Part shown: piece after piece, positions 9,778-18,619 of the stretch
Layout of the letters: every line of letters begins with the position of its first letter
Position numbering within the stretch: position 1 is the stretch's first letter
Assembly: GCF_008015755.1 (NCBI RefSeq)
Contig: NZ_SSGF01000018.1
Coordinates: 1-64,000 of the forward strand
DNA: 64,000 nucleotides
Source: Methylophilus sp.
GTDB lineage: Bacteria; Pseudomonadota; Gammaproteobacteria; Burkholderiales; Methylophilaceae
Direction: 5' to 3'
Notes under the pieces: generated by a model
The model's database searches: none
What the model was told of the DNA's origin: nothing
What the model saw: only the letters and a program-made list of their open reading frames with translations
Position numbers and translations under genes: made by a program

Positions 9778-10422
9778 TTAGCCGATAAACGTGTTTTCCA
9801 TGAAATTCACTTTACCGGTTGAAATATCGTAGATGGCGCCCACGATACCAATCTGCTTGGTGTGTAACATATCATCAATAATGTCGCTGCAACGAATAAT
9901 GGTTTCAATCTGATACTTCACATTTAAGGCGCAAATTTTCTCCACAAAATCACTGTTTTTAGAGTTACGCTGCGCTGGGTCATTGATGGTTTTTTCATGC
10001 CGGATAGACGGTTTGATTAAGTTGATAATCTCGCCAATATGGCCATCTTTAAAGTCGTCACAAGCCGCTTTAACCGCGCCGCAAGAACTATGCCCCATTA
10101 CCACAATCAGTTTGCTGCCTAAATACTTGCTGCCAAACTCCAGGCTACCAATCGCTTTGTCAGAGGCAATATTGCCAGCCAAGCGCACACTGAAGACATC
10201 GCCTAAGGCCTGATCAAACAACAATTCAACCGGCGCGCGCGAGTCACTACAACTTAAAAATGACGAGAATGGATGCTGCTTATCTTTGGTAATTTGAATC
10301 AGGCTCTTGAAGTCTTTATCCTGTTCGAGATCGCTCATGAAACGGTGATTGCCTTCAATCAAAATATCCAGAGCTTCACGCGCCGTCATTTTGTCGCGGT
10401 CCAATAATGGGTGCTTGTACAT
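9778..10422 (-). CDS. Beta-class carbonic anhydrase
   Basis: Interconverts CO2 and bicarbonate. The zinc ligands and catalytic dyad are visible: Cys58, Asp60 and Arg62 (LSCSDSRAP), then His111 and Cys114 (MGHSSCG). The length of 214 residues fits. It is the second gene of a minus-strand pair with a SulP transporter 56 bases upstream, a common arrangement for bicarbonate handling. In a methylotroph it could feed carboxylases or balance CO2 released by formate oxidation; that role is inferred. Confidence 0.94.
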   Translation of the reverse strand: MYKHPLLDRDKMTAREALDILIEGNHRFMSDLEQDKDFKSLIQITKDKQHPFSSFLSCSDSRAPVELLFDQALGDVFSVRLAGNIASDKAIGSLEFGSKYLGSKLIVVMGHSSCGAVKAACDDFKDGHIGEIINLIKPSIRHEKTINDPAQRNSKNSDFVEKICALNVKYQIETIIRCSDIIDDMLHTKQIGIVGAIYDISTGKVNFMENTFIG

Positions 10423-10478
10423 AGTATGTATCCTCTACTCGATGATTGTTATGTCTGGCTTGTAGCCAGACTTTTTAC

Positions 10479-12065
10479 TTAATGCCCAAGCATATGCTTG
10501 GGTGGGTTGAAATCAATGGTTTCTACATCAATATTTTTCAATTTGGCGTGTTGCTGATAACCGTGAATAAATTCGACGACATCATAAGCGATTGATTTAC
10601 TATGGGTGCAGTCAATCACCACTTTACTATTGGGGGGAATCGCTTCCAATACTTCCAGGATGCTGGCCTTGTTAAAAAAGGAGACTTCTTCCGCCAGCAC
10701 CAGTTCATACACCTCTTTGCCTTCTTTGGTAGAACGTGTTTGCTTGATGTAGTGCGAATTGCGGTAGCTGTGATGCAAGGTGAAAAAGATCGCCACCACC
10801 AGCCCCAGGCCGATGCCCGTTAACAAATCAGTCAATACGATCGCAATAATCGTCACCATAAACGGCACAAACTGCTCCCAGCCTAACTGATACATCTGTT
10901 TGAACAGTTTAGGTTTTGCCAGCTTGTAACCCACCATAATCAGGATAGTCGCCAGGCTGGCCAAAGGAATCAGATTGAGGAAGCTGGCGATGGTAATGGC
11001 ACTGAGCAGCAACCAGAAGCCATGCAAAATGGCTGACAATTTGGTTTGTGCACCAAAAGTGACGTTAGCACTACTGCGCACAATCACCTGTGTAATCGGC
11101 AGCCCCCCAATCAGGCCAGAGACAATATTACCCAAGCCTTGTGCCTTGAGTTCTTTATTGGTTGGCGTCACGCGCTTGTGTGTATCAAGCTTGTCTGTCG
11201 CCTCCACGCAGAGTAGGGTTTCCAGGCTGGCGACTATCGCCATCACCAAGGCGGTTTTAATCACGATGGGCTGCGTCACTTGGCTAAAATCAGGATGGGT
11301 AAAGAAGCTGGCAAATTCTCCCAGGCTACTCGCTACTGGCAAACGCACAATTTGATCCGCGCTTAATGAAAAATTTAACCAGCCGCGCATAAAGGCCACA
11401 TTAAACAAAATACCGACCAACACCACCACAATCGGCCCTTGCAGTAACTGGAAAATCCGGTGTTTCTTGGTCAGCACGGTATCCCACAAAATCAGAAGCG
11501 CAAAAGACACCGCAGCAATCAAGACTGCGCCGGGCGTTAACAAGTCCCAGGCCTGCAGAATATCGCTAAAAGTATCGTGCCCGGCAAACGCATCAAACGA
11601 CTCATCGCCCTCGTAGTCGGCATCATAACCAAAGGCATGGGGAATCTGTTTGAGGATAATCAGCAACCCTATCCCTGTCAGCATGCCGGTAATGACTGAA
11701 GAAGGCACAAAATAAGCAATAAAGCCTGCTTTGAACTGTCCCAGCAAAAACTGGAATACACCCGCCAGCACTACCGCCGCTAAAAAGACTTCATAAGAAC
11801 CTAAGTTGGCAATCGCGGCCATCACAATCACAGCCAAACCAGCAGCCGGGCCACTTACGCCGAGTTGAGAACCACTCGCCAGGCCAACGACAATCCCGCC
11901 AACAATGCCGGCAATCACGCCAGAAAATAGCGGCGCACCAGACGCCAGCGCGATGCCCAAACAAAGGGGTAATGCGACAAAGAACACGACAATAGAGGCT
12001 GGCAAGTCTCGGTTGACGTGTTTAAACAGGTCTGTTGTAGCAGACCCCTGCACAGAGGTTGACAT
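10479..12065 (-). CDS. SulP family anion transporter, probably bicarbonate
   Basis: A 528-residue inner-membrane SLC26/SulP transporter. It has about 10-14 hydrophobic segments (about 20-430), including ASIVVFFVALPLCLGIAL and the QLGVSGPAAGLAV motif, then a C-terminal STAS-like domain (about 440-528, VVIDCTHSKSIAYD). SulP proteins carry sulfate, bicarbonate or dicarboxylates. The partner carbonic anhydrase argues for bicarbonate, although sulfate cannot be excluded in this sulfur-rich window. It is first in a two-gene operon. Confidence 0.9.
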   Translation of the reverse strand: MSTSVQGSATTDLFKHVNRDLPASIVVFFVALPLCLGIALASGAPLFSGVIAGIVGGIVVGLASGSQLGVSGPAAGLAVIVMAAIANLGSYEVFLAAVVLAGVFQFLLGQFKAGFIAYFVPSSVITGMLTGIGLLIILKQIPHAFGYDADYEGDESFDAFAGHDTFSDILQAWDLLTPGAVLIAAVSFALLILWDTVLTKKHRIFQLLQGPIVVVLVGILFNVAFMRGWLNFSLSADQIVRLPVASSLGEFASFFTHPDFSQVTQPIVIKTALVMAIVASLETLLCVEATDKLDTHKRVTPTNKELKAQGLGNIVSGLIGGLPITQVIVRSSANVTFGAQTKLSAILHGFWLLLSAITIASFLNLIPLASLATILIMVGYKLAKPKLFKQMYQLGWEQFVPFMVTIIAIVLTDLLTGIGLGLVVAIFFTLHHSYRNSHYIKQTRSTKEGKEVYELVLAEEVSFFNKASILEVLEAIPPNSKVVIDCTHSKSIAYDVVEFIHGYQQHAKLKNIDVETIDFNPPKHMLGH

Positions 12066-12127
12066 GGTGTATATCCTTCACAAACATAATTTTTATATTG
12101 TTAATTTTTTATTGATTTACAACACAC

Positions 12128-12153
12128 AAAACCCCGCAACAATGCGGGGTTTT
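12128..12153 (-). terminator. Terminator after the 12178 small-protein gene
   Basis: An 11-bp stem AAAACCCCGCA / TGCGGGGTTTT (12128-12138 and 12143-12153) with a 4-nt loop. It lies about 25 bases past the stop of the minus-strand gene at 12178. Confidence 0.75.
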
Positions 12154-12177
12154 GGTTCAAAGCAAAGTCAGCCAAGA

Positions 12178-12465
12178 CTAGTCAGCAACACTTCCGGTGT
12201 AAGGACGCTTGCCAATAAAATTCAAGCGCATTTGCTGATGTTTATCGAAGCCTTTTTCAGGCTTGTCAGTCACAATCCCCGCACCCACCCATTTTTCATC
12301 AGGGTTTTGCTTAGCGACTGGCGCTTTGGCATAAGGACGCTTACCTAAAAAATTGTGTTCATGCATCTGCTTCACTGTCGCAGCTTCTTGATCAATAGAC
12401 TCGTCGGCCTGCGCTTGAGCCATTAAACCAAATGCGATCAATACTGCCAATAATAATTTGCTCAT
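12178..12465 (-). CDS. Small secreted protein with two LGKR-type repeats (a)
   Basis: Not recognised as a known family. This 95-residue protein has a clear signal peptide (about 1-21, ending AQAQA). The mature part carries two copies of a short motif, NFLGKRPYAK at about 39-48 and NFIGKRPYTG near the C-terminus, separated by a KWVGAG segment. A good ribosome binding site (AGGAGCG) precedes the ATG. The neighbouring minus-strand gene at 12550 encodes a paralog with the same architecture. It could be an exported structural or signalling peptide; no enzyme motif is visible. Confidence 0.75.
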   Translation of the reverse strand: MSKLLLAVLIAFGLMAQAQADESIDQEAATVKQMHEHNFLGKRPYAKAPVAKQNPDEKWVGAGIVTDKPEKGFDKHQQMRLNFIGKRPYTGSVAD

Positions 12466-12549
12466 TTTTCGCTCCTACATAATTTGTTTGTGTATACACC
12501 TGTCAATGGTGTGAAGTGATTATGTCGCAACAAGCTTACGCAACACTGA

Positions 12550-12807
12550 CTAGAACGCGCGCTTGCCCAGTGAATGCAGCTTCAAAGTTTGCTGTGGAGT
12601 TGTTTGGTCCACTCGCAGTGTCGCACCCACCCAAGCTTGCTCAGAATCCGCTTTAGCAACCACTGGCTGCTGGTATGCACGCTGACCCAAAAATTGCACA
12701 TGATGTGTATTCTTAACCGTTTCGCCTGTCACTGTTTCAGTGGCTTGCGCTGGCAAACTCAGGCTCAAACCCAAAATTATGGCAGTAGTGATAGTGATAT
12801 TACGCAT
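12550..12807 (-). CDS. Small secreted protein with two LGKR-type repeats (b)
   Basis: An 85-residue paralog of the product at 12178, of unknown function. It has a signal peptide (about 1-22, ending PAQA), then QFLGQRAYQQ, a central AWVGATLRVD segment and a C-terminal LHSLGKRAF. The order of motif, WVGA, motif is the same in both proteins, so they arose by gene duplication of a unit that itself contains a repeat. A strong ribosome binding site (AAGGAGAAA) precedes the ATG. It is transcribed divergently from the LuxR-type regulator at 12950. Confidence 0.75.
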   Translation of the reverse strand: MRNITITTAIILGLSLSLPAQATETVTGETVKNTHHVQFLGQRAYQQPVVAKADSEQAWVGATLRVDQTTPQQTLKLHSLGKRAF

Positions 12808-12912
12808 GGTATTTCTCCTTTAAATCGTCATTCAGACGGGTTGTTTGGTGGTGTGAATCTGATTGCATTCACGATGGATTGCATTTTGCCCGTGTATTGT
12901 CATCAATAAATC

Positions 12913-12934
12913 TACCGATATAGGTAGTTCGGTA
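12913..12934. promoter_or_regulatory. Inverted repeat upstream of LuxR-type regulator
   Basis: TACCGA (12913-12918), a 10-base spacer, then TCGGTA (12929-12934), 15 bases before the regulator start. A second nested symmetry, TACC-N6-GGTA, begins at the same base. NarL/FixJ-type regulators bind such short inverted elements, so this may be an autoregulatory site that also acts on the divergent gene at 12550. Confidence 0.45.
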
Positions 12935-12949
12935 TATACTTAACGGCAT

Positions 12950-13717
12950 ATGCCGAACGACAGCCCCACCCCCACAGAAAGCGCCTTTGCCTTACGCAGC
13001 GCGCTTAAACAAACCCAAGTGCAAATCGCACATGACAGGCTATTTGAGCGTTTTGGACAGAAATTGTTCAGCCACGGCTGGTCAGAAGACCTCATGCAAT
13101 GGCTGCTGGATGAAGTGTGCATGCAATTTGGTGCGCCTCACGGATTGATTAGCCAACAACATGCCGGGGCACTAAAAATACTAGCCCAGCGCGGCAAAAC
13201 CTTTCCGATTGGTGCGCGCGTGCCTATGCTGGGTGCACTGGCACAATGGCTCAAAGAGCCCATACATTTTGAGGTGCATACGCAATTTGTGCCTAGCCTG
13301 TGGACGTTACCAGCCAATACAGATCACACCACATGGCATTGTTATCACCTGCCGATTGCCTGCCAGCAGCGTGCTGTTGGTTTATTGGGGTTAATCACTG
13401 GCAACCCCTTAAGCGCCGCCAGTTTACAAGTACTACACAGTGTGTGCGGCGTGCTGGGGTTTGCCTTGCAAGGCCAGGCGCAAGCCAATAGCGTGATTGA
13501 CGACAGCTATCTGCAAAAACTCACACCACGTGAGCGTGAAGTATTTGCCCTGCTGCCTTCCGGGCCCAGTAACGCTGCACTGGCGCAAAAGCTGGGCATT
13601 TCACCCGGCACGGTTAAAATCCATATTGAACGCATTTTAAGCAAACTGGACTTAAACGACCGCACCCAAGCGGCGGTCAAGGCCGTTGAGGCCGGTTTTA
13701 AGAGTGACGGACTATGA
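12950..13717 (+). CDS. LuxR/FixJ-type transcriptional regulator
   Basis: A 255-residue DNA-binding regulator. The C-terminal third (about 185-250) is a LuxR-type helix-turn-helix with LTPREREVFALL and the recognition segment ISPGTVKIHIERILSKL. The N-terminal part (about 30-165) looks like a GAF-type sensory domain, not a receiver, because no phosphoacceptor Asp context is seen. Its stop overlaps the next start by 4 bases (ATGA), so it is translationally coupled to the hybrid kinase. The natural signal is unknown. Confidence 0.85.
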   Translation: MPNDSPTPTESAFALRSALKQTQVQIAHDRLFERFGQKLFSHGWSEDLMQWLLDEVCMQFGAPHGLISQQHAGALKILAQRGKTFPIGARVPMLGALAQWLKEPIHFEVHTQFVPSLWTLPANTDHTTWHCYHLPIACQQRAVGLLGLITGNPLSAASLQVLHSVCGVLGFALQGQAQANSVIDDSYLQKLTPREREVFALLPSGPSNAALAQKLGISPGTVKIHIERILSKLDLNDRTQAAVKAVEAGFKSDGL

Positions 13718-15696
13718 GCCTAAGCATGCTTAAACCCATGGTACAGCTCACCAGCCGCCTGAATCATTTGTGGCAGGATTTATCACTGACTACCAAAGGC
13801 ATCGTCCTCAATGCCTTGCCACTCACCGTATTGCTCGCGTCATTGGCACTGATTTTTGAGAGTGAGCAACAAGCGGCCTTGCTCGAAAGACGCGTGCAAA
13901 ACGCGCTGCAAATCCAGCAGGATATTCAAACCCTGCAAACCCTGCTGCTAGAAGCCTCTACAGGTGTGCGCGACTTTTTACTCACAGGCAACCGCCAGTT
14001 TCTGGCCGGTTATGAAAGCGCCAAGCAAAGCATGCCGCAACTGTTGCGCTCGCTGGAGCACAACCTCGATGACCGCTCACAGCAACACTTATTACAAGTC
14101 ATTCATCCACTGGTGAACAAAAACCTCGATGACCTGGCGATACTCGCGAGCCATAGTGAAGACGAAGCAGATGAGGCGCTGATTGGTAAATTCAGCTCGC
14201 AGGGCGATGCCTTAAACCGTTTGCGAGCGCATCTTAACCAGATGAGCCAGCGCGAATCCGCCATTGTGGACCAGGATAAAAAAGAAGTGATTTACGAGCG
14301 CAAACGCAATTTGCGTATCACCCTGATGGCGGTGATTGCAGGCGTCGTCGGTTCCTTAATCGGTGTCTGGCTGTTTACCCAAACCATTGTCGCCCGCGTT
14401 AAAACCATCCGGGATAGCGCTATACATCTGGTGAAAGGGGAGCCGCTGGCGCTACCCAGCATTAGCCGCGATGAACTGGGCGAACTCACCAGCGAACTGG
14501 AGCATGCCTCGCAATTGCTGACCCAAAGCGCACAAGAAGCCCATTTGGCCAGGGTAGATGCCGAAGAAGCCAGTGCGGCCAAAAGTAACTTTCTATCACG
14601 CACCAGCCACGAGTTGCGAACCCCGCTCAATGCGATTTTAGGCTTTGCGCAGATCCTCGAAAATGACTTGCCAGAGGGTCGGCAAAAAGACAGTGCCACG
14701 CTGATTCATAACGCGGGCCAACACTTACTCAAGCTAATTAATGAAGTGCTAGATATTTCACGCATTGAAAGCGGCGATATCAGCATGTCTATGGAGGTGA
14801 TTGCCCTAAACCACTTGCTCGAAGAGGCTTATCACTACTTGAAGCCGCTGGAAAAAGTGCGCGACATCAGCATAGAAACGCATTTTGAACCTGATCTGAA
14901 GGTGCGTGCAGACCGTCAGCGCCTGCTACAAGTAATTTTAAACCTCTTGGCCAATGCACTGAAATACGGCCCGGAAAATACCACGGTCACCGTGAGCGCT
15001 TATCGCCAGCATGGGCAAATCCGCGTCGATGTACGTGACCAAGGGCAAGGGATTCCAGCCGCATTACGCTCACGTTTATTCACCCCATTTGACCGCCTGG
15101 GGGCAGAGCGCACGGTGACAGAAGGCACTGGTTTAGGCCTGGTGCTCAGCAAACAACTGATGGACGCCATGGGTGGCCAGATTGGCGTGGCTGAAGATCA
15201 AAGCCTGTTCTGGATCAGCCTGCCGGAAACCGAACAGCCAACTCAGCAGGTGCCGCCGCCAGTCGACACCCATCCTGCGCCTAATGCACTCCCCGCCGCG
15301 ACCGCGCACCGCTCAGCCAAACGGCATATTTTGTATGTGGAAGACAACCACAGCAATCAGGCATTGATAGAAGCGATTATGAGCAAGCACCGTCATCTCA
15401 AGTTGCATCTGGCCGCCAGCCTGCAAGAGAGCATGGTTTGGCTACGTGATATGCAACCAGACTTGCTGCTACTGGACCTCAACCTGCCCGATGGCTCTGG
15501 GGAGTCACTGATTCAGCATATCCAGTCCAGCCGCCAGGATTTACAGGCAGTTCCTATTGTGATCTTAAGTGCAGACGCCCTGCCGGACACCATGCAGCGC
15601 CTCAATGCGCTCGGCATCACGCATTACTTTACCAAGCCGCTTAATGTGGCGGCTTTTAACCAGTTATTATTAAAACTCCTGCCCGAGACGCCATGA
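13714..15696 (+). CDS. Hybrid sensor histidine kinase with CHASE3-like sensor
   Basis: A 660-residue membrane sensor kinase. Order of parts: a transmembrane helix (about 33-50); a CHASE3-like extracytoplasmic helical region (about 55-200) with LLEASTGVRDFLLTGNRQFL; a second helix (about 203-222); HAMP; a HisKA domain with phosphoacceptor His299 in SHELRTPLNA; HATPase with ALKYGPEN, DQGQGIP and GTGLGL; a linker; and a C-terminal receiver (about 537-655) with Asp588 and Lys641. It overlaps both neighbours by 4 bases, making a tight three-gene signalling operon. Confidence 0.93.
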   Translation: MSLSMLKPMVQLTSRLNHLWQDLSLTTKGIVLNALPLTVLLASLALIFESEQQAALLERRVQNALQIQQDIQTLQTLLLEASTGVRDFLLTGNRQFLAGYESAKQSMPQLLRSLEHNLDDRSQQHLLQVIHPLVNKNLDDLAILASHSEDEADEALIGKFSSQGDALNRLRAHLNQMSQRESAIVDQDKKEVIYERKRNLRITLMAVIAGVVGSLIGVWLFTQTIVARVKTIRDSAIHLVKGEPLALPSISRDELGELTSELEHASQLLTQSAQEAHLARVDAEEASAAKSNFLSRTSHELRTPLNAILGFAQILENDLPEGRQKDSATLIHNAGQHLLKLINEVLDISRIESGDISMSMEVIALNHLLEEAYHYLKPLEKVRDISIETHFEPDLKVRADRQRLLQVILNLLANALKYGPENTTVTVSAYRQHGQIRVDVRDQGQGIPAALRSRLFTPFDRLGAERTVTEGTGLGLVLSKQLMDAMGGQIGVAEDQSLFWISLPETEQPTQQVPPPVDTHPAPNALPAATAHRSAKRHILYVEDNHSNQALIEAIMSKHRHLKLHLAASLQESMVWLRDMQPDLLLLDLNLPDGSGESLIQHIQSSRQDLQAVPIVILSADALPDTMQRLNALGITHYFTKPLNVAAFNQLLLKLLPETP

Positions 15697-16151
15697 ATAT
15701 TGAACAATTACGTGCCTCTAAAATCCTCATTATTGACGATGCCGAAGCCAATTTACGCCTGCTTGAAGAGCTATTGACCAAAGAGGGATTTGAGCAGGTG
15801 ATTAGCACGACAGACTCGACCAAGACCATGGACCTGGTGAATGCTTTTCAGCCTGACCTGATTTTGCTCGATTTAATGATGCCAGTGCTGGATGGTTTTG
15901 CCGTGCTTGATCAACTCTCGCACCATGTCGGGCCGCATGACTTTTTGCCGGTGCTGGTGCTCACCGCTGACGCCACCATTGCCACGCGGCGCAAAGCGCT
16001 GGCGTTGGGTGCCAAAGACTTCTTAACCAAACCGTTTGACCACATGGAAGCCATGCTCAGGGTATGGAACCTGCTCGAAACGCGCTGGTTGTTTAATCAA
16101 CTCAAAACGCATCAGCCCAACCTGCACTTGCCCAGCATGCATGAAAGTTAA
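15693..16151 (+). CDS. Single-domain response regulator
   Basis: A stand-alone receiver protein of 152 residues. Acidic pocket residues are in IIDDAEAN, the phosphoacceptor is Asp60 (LILLDLMMP), and the conserved Thr and Lys are in VLTADAT and FLTKPFD. There is no DNA-binding output domain; about 25 residues follow the receiver. It starts inside the end of the hybrid kinase gene (ATGA overlap), so it is probably a phosphorelay partner of that kinase. Confidence 0.9.
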   Translation: MNIEQLRASKILIIDDAEANLRLLEELLTKEGFEQVISTTDSTKTMDLVNAFQPDLILLDLMMPVLDGFAVLDQLSHHVGPHDFLPVLVLTADATIATRRKALALGAKDFLTKPFDHMEAMLRVWNLLETRWLFNQLKTHQPNLHLPSMHES

Positions 16152-16228
16152 AGTCATGATCAGGTAAAATTAAGCATGAATTAAGCCGCGCCGGGTATCG
16201 TGAATACTCAACACCAAAGGAGAACACG

Positions 16229-16567
16229 ATGCTTAAAGCCTCAAACCAACCCGTTAAGCTGCTGATGATTGCCATGTTTTTAGGCGCAATGGCCAGTCAA
16301 ACGGCACTGGCAGACGATGACGATGATGACGTACAAAAGATGTCTGAAAAAGCCAAAGCGTTTGGCCTGATTTCGCATGCAGAAGCACAGGCCAAAGCGC
16401 TGTCAGCCAAACCCGGCGTAGTGAAAGAAGTTGAACTGGAACGCAGAAAGTTCAAATCTGGCTGGGACTACGAGGTTGAAATTGTCGATAGCAATGGCGC
16501 CGAATGGGAAGTATATATTGATGCGAAAACCGGCAAGGTAAATAGCATCAACCGCGACTGGTTTTAA
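16229..16567 (+). CDS. Secreted PepSY-domain protein (a)
   Basis: A small periplasmic protein of 112 residues with a signal peptide (about 1-29), an acidic DDDDDD stretch just after cleavage, and a PepSY domain (about 45-110) with VVKEVELER, YEVEIVDSNG and AKTGKV. PepSY domains are often found next to PhoPQ-type two-component genes. A good ribosome binding site (AAAGGAGAA) precedes the ATG. It is convergent with the sensor kinase at 16589, and a second PepSY gene lies on the far side of that pair. Confidence 0.85.
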   Translation: MLKASNQPVKLLMIAMFLGAMASQTALADDDDDDVQKMSEKAKAFGLISHAEAQAKALSAKPGVVKEVELERRKFKSGWDYEVEIVDSNGAEWEVYIDAKTGKVNSINRDWF

Positions 16568-16588
16568 ACACCTGACTCTGGTGCTGGC

Positions 16589-17932
16589 TCAAGCTGGCAC
16601 CAGAGTGATTTGCACCTGCAAACCACCCAAACGCGCAGAAGGCGTGAGCGTAATCTGACCGTGGTAATGCTGCACAATATCCTGCACAATCGCCAGGCCC
16701 AGGCCACTGCCGGGTTTGGATTCATCCATACGCATGCCGCGCTGCAGCAGCGTTTCTAATGCTGGCACGTCACTGCCAGGGCCGTCATCTTCAATCACCA
16801 GCTGAATGGTGTCTTGCACAGAGAGATGCAGTTGCACCTGGCCGTGGCACCATTTAAAAGCGTTATCCAGCACATTGCCCAATAACTCCAGCAGGTCTTC
16901 ACGGTCTATCATGACGCGTGGCTGTCCATCGTGCTGCCAGGCAAAGGCGACTGTTTTTTCACTGTAAATCTTTTGCAACACAGCCACCAGTTTGGGGAGC
17001 TCCAACGCCAGGTCGGTCTGCTGGCTGGTATACACATCACCCATCAGCCGCGCCCGTTTTAATTCACGCTCTACGTCCTGATAAATCTCCTGGCTACAGC
17101 TTTGCACCATGCGCCTTAATTCGCTATCGTCTGTGGTTGACTCGCTGCCAGACAATAACTGCAACTGCGCCAAGCGGGTTTTGAGCCCATGTGCCAGATT
17201 GCCGATGGCCAGCCGTGAGCGACGGGTTTTCTGGCTGGCACTTTTCAGGATACGGTTAAATTCATTTATGAGCGGCATCACCTCTGCCGGGCCGTTGGCA
17301 TTGATCTGCTGTAACTCGCCACTGCCGACTTTTGCCAGGTTTTCCTTGATCTGCTGCAAAGGCAATAATGTATTCACCACAATCCAGCGCTGTAAGGCCA
17401 GCAACGCCAACAGCCCGAGCAAGGAAAACACGCCATACAACCAGTGAAACAGGCGCAGGCTTTGCTGTAACTCAACCAGGCTTTCTGCAATGTAAATGGT
17501 AATGGTGCGCTGCTGTTTACGGTAAGCATGCCCCAATTGCAGCAAAGGTTGCGATTCGGGGCCGGTGATATGGCTGACCCGCTCCTCACCGACCTTGAGC
17601 GCACTGACTGGGATGTCGACATCCCACCATGAGCGCGACTGTATTTTTTGCGCACCGCCCTTGCCTGCATTGTCGAGCAGCACAATAAAATAACTGCCTG
17701 AAAATGGCCGCTGGTAATTCGTCGTGATCAGTCGCGGCTCCAGCGTTAATTCCCCGCGCGCATTCACCGACACGCCCGCCAGCAGGCCCTCGGCCTCTTG
17801 TTGCATGCGCGCCGTCATTTGCGACTGGATTAAATGGTCGATCGTAAACGTGACTACAGCCCATTGCAGGGTCAGCAAACCCACCAGGCTCAGTGTCAGG
17901 CCCAGTGATAACTGTCTGCGTAGCGATTTCAT
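16589..17932 (-). CDS. PhoQ/QseC-like sensor histidine kinase
   Basis: A 447-residue inner-membrane kinase: transmembrane helix (about 11-32), periplasmic sensor (about 33-162), second helix (about 163-182), HAMP, HisKA with His248 in NLAHGLKTRLA, and HATPase with LGNVLDNAFKW, EDDGPG and GSGLGLAIV. The HGLKT phosphoacceptor box is of the PhoQ kind. Its start overlaps the stop of the response regulator gene at 17929 by 4 bases. Neighbouring PepSY proteins may modulate it; the stimulus (divalent metals, peptides or other) is unknown. Confidence 0.9.
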   Translation of the reverse strand: MKSLRRQLSLGLTLSLVGLLTLQWAVVTFTIDHLIQSQMTARMQQEAEGLLAGVSVNARGELTLEPRLITTNYQRPFSGSYFIVLLDNAGKGGAQKIQSRSWWDVDIPVSALKVGEERVSHITGPESQPLLQLGHAYRKQQRTITIYIAESLVELQQSLRLFHWLYGVFSLLGLLALLALQRWIVVNTLLPLQQIKENLAKVGSGELQQINANGPAEVMPLINEFNRILKSASQKTRRSRLAIGNLAHGLKTRLAQLQLLSGSESTTDDSELRRMVQSCSQEIYQDVERELKRARLMGDVYTSQQTDLALELPKLVAVLQKIYSEKTVAFAWQHDGQPRVMIDREDLLELLGNVLDNAFKWCHGQVQLHLSVQDTIQLVIEDDGPGSDVPALETLLQRGMRMDESKPGSGLGLAIVQDIVQHYHGQITLTPSARLGGLQVQITLVPA

Positions 17933-18594
17933 TGATTCTCAGCCACGAACAAATAGCCCTGGCCACGCTTGGTCTGGATACGGTTGGCACCCACTTTTTG
18001 CCGCAGGCGATTGATATACACTTCAATCACATTGCTGTCTTTGTCTGCATCGTAGGCATAGACATGGTCTGTGAGCTCGGTTTTAGAAAAAATTCGTCCC
18101 GGGTGTAACATCAGATAGCGCAACAACCTGAACTCGGTGCCGGTCAACACATAGGCAGTGTCGCCCTGCCAGACGGTTTGCGTTTGCTCGTCCAGGCGTA
18201 AATCTGCCACCACCAGCGCATGATTCACCACCGCCACGCTACGTTTGTGCACGGCACTGATGCGTGCTAACAACTCCGGCAGATGAAAAGGCTTGGTCAC
18301 ATAATCATCCGCGCCTTGGTTAAATGCCTCCACCTTTTCTTGCCAGCTACTGCGCGCGGTTAACACAATTACCGGCATGCTAATTGGCTGTATACGCCAC
18401 TCAGCCAGCACCTCCAGACCAGGCTTGCCCGGCAACCCTAAATCTAAAATCGCCAGGTCATAAGGCTCCAGTGTGCCCTGGATACTGGCCTCAACGCCCT
18501 CTTGCAGCCAGTCACAGGCATACCCTGCCGCTTTAAGTGCTTGCTGCGTCTGCGCACCCAGCACCACGTCATCTTCTACCAGCAGCAAGCGCAT
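17929..18594 (-). CDS. OmpR/PhoP-like response regulator
   Basis: A 221-residue regulator with an N-terminal receiver (phosphoacceptor Asp51 in AILDLGLPG, Lys in YVTKPFHLPE) and a C-terminal winged helix (about 125-220, with TGTEFRLLRYLMLHPGR and VEVYINRLRQKV-like text). It is first in the operon with the kinase at 16589. A PepSY-domain gene lies 26 bases upstream on the same strand, so all three genes could be one transcript. Confidence 0.93.
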   Translation of the reverse strand: MRLLLVEDDVVLGAQTQQALKAAGYACDWLQEGVEASIQGTLEPYDLAILDLGLPGKPGLEVLAEWRIQPISMPVIVLTARSSWQEKVEAFNQGADDYVTKPFHLPELLARISAVHKRSVAVVNHALVVADLRLDEQTQTVWQGDTAYVLTGTEFRLLRYLMLHPGRIFSKTELTDHVYAYDADKDSNVIEVYINRLRQKVGANRIQTKRGQGYLFVAENQ

Positions 18595-18619
18595 TTTAAT
18601 ATCCTATCGCCCAGCATCA

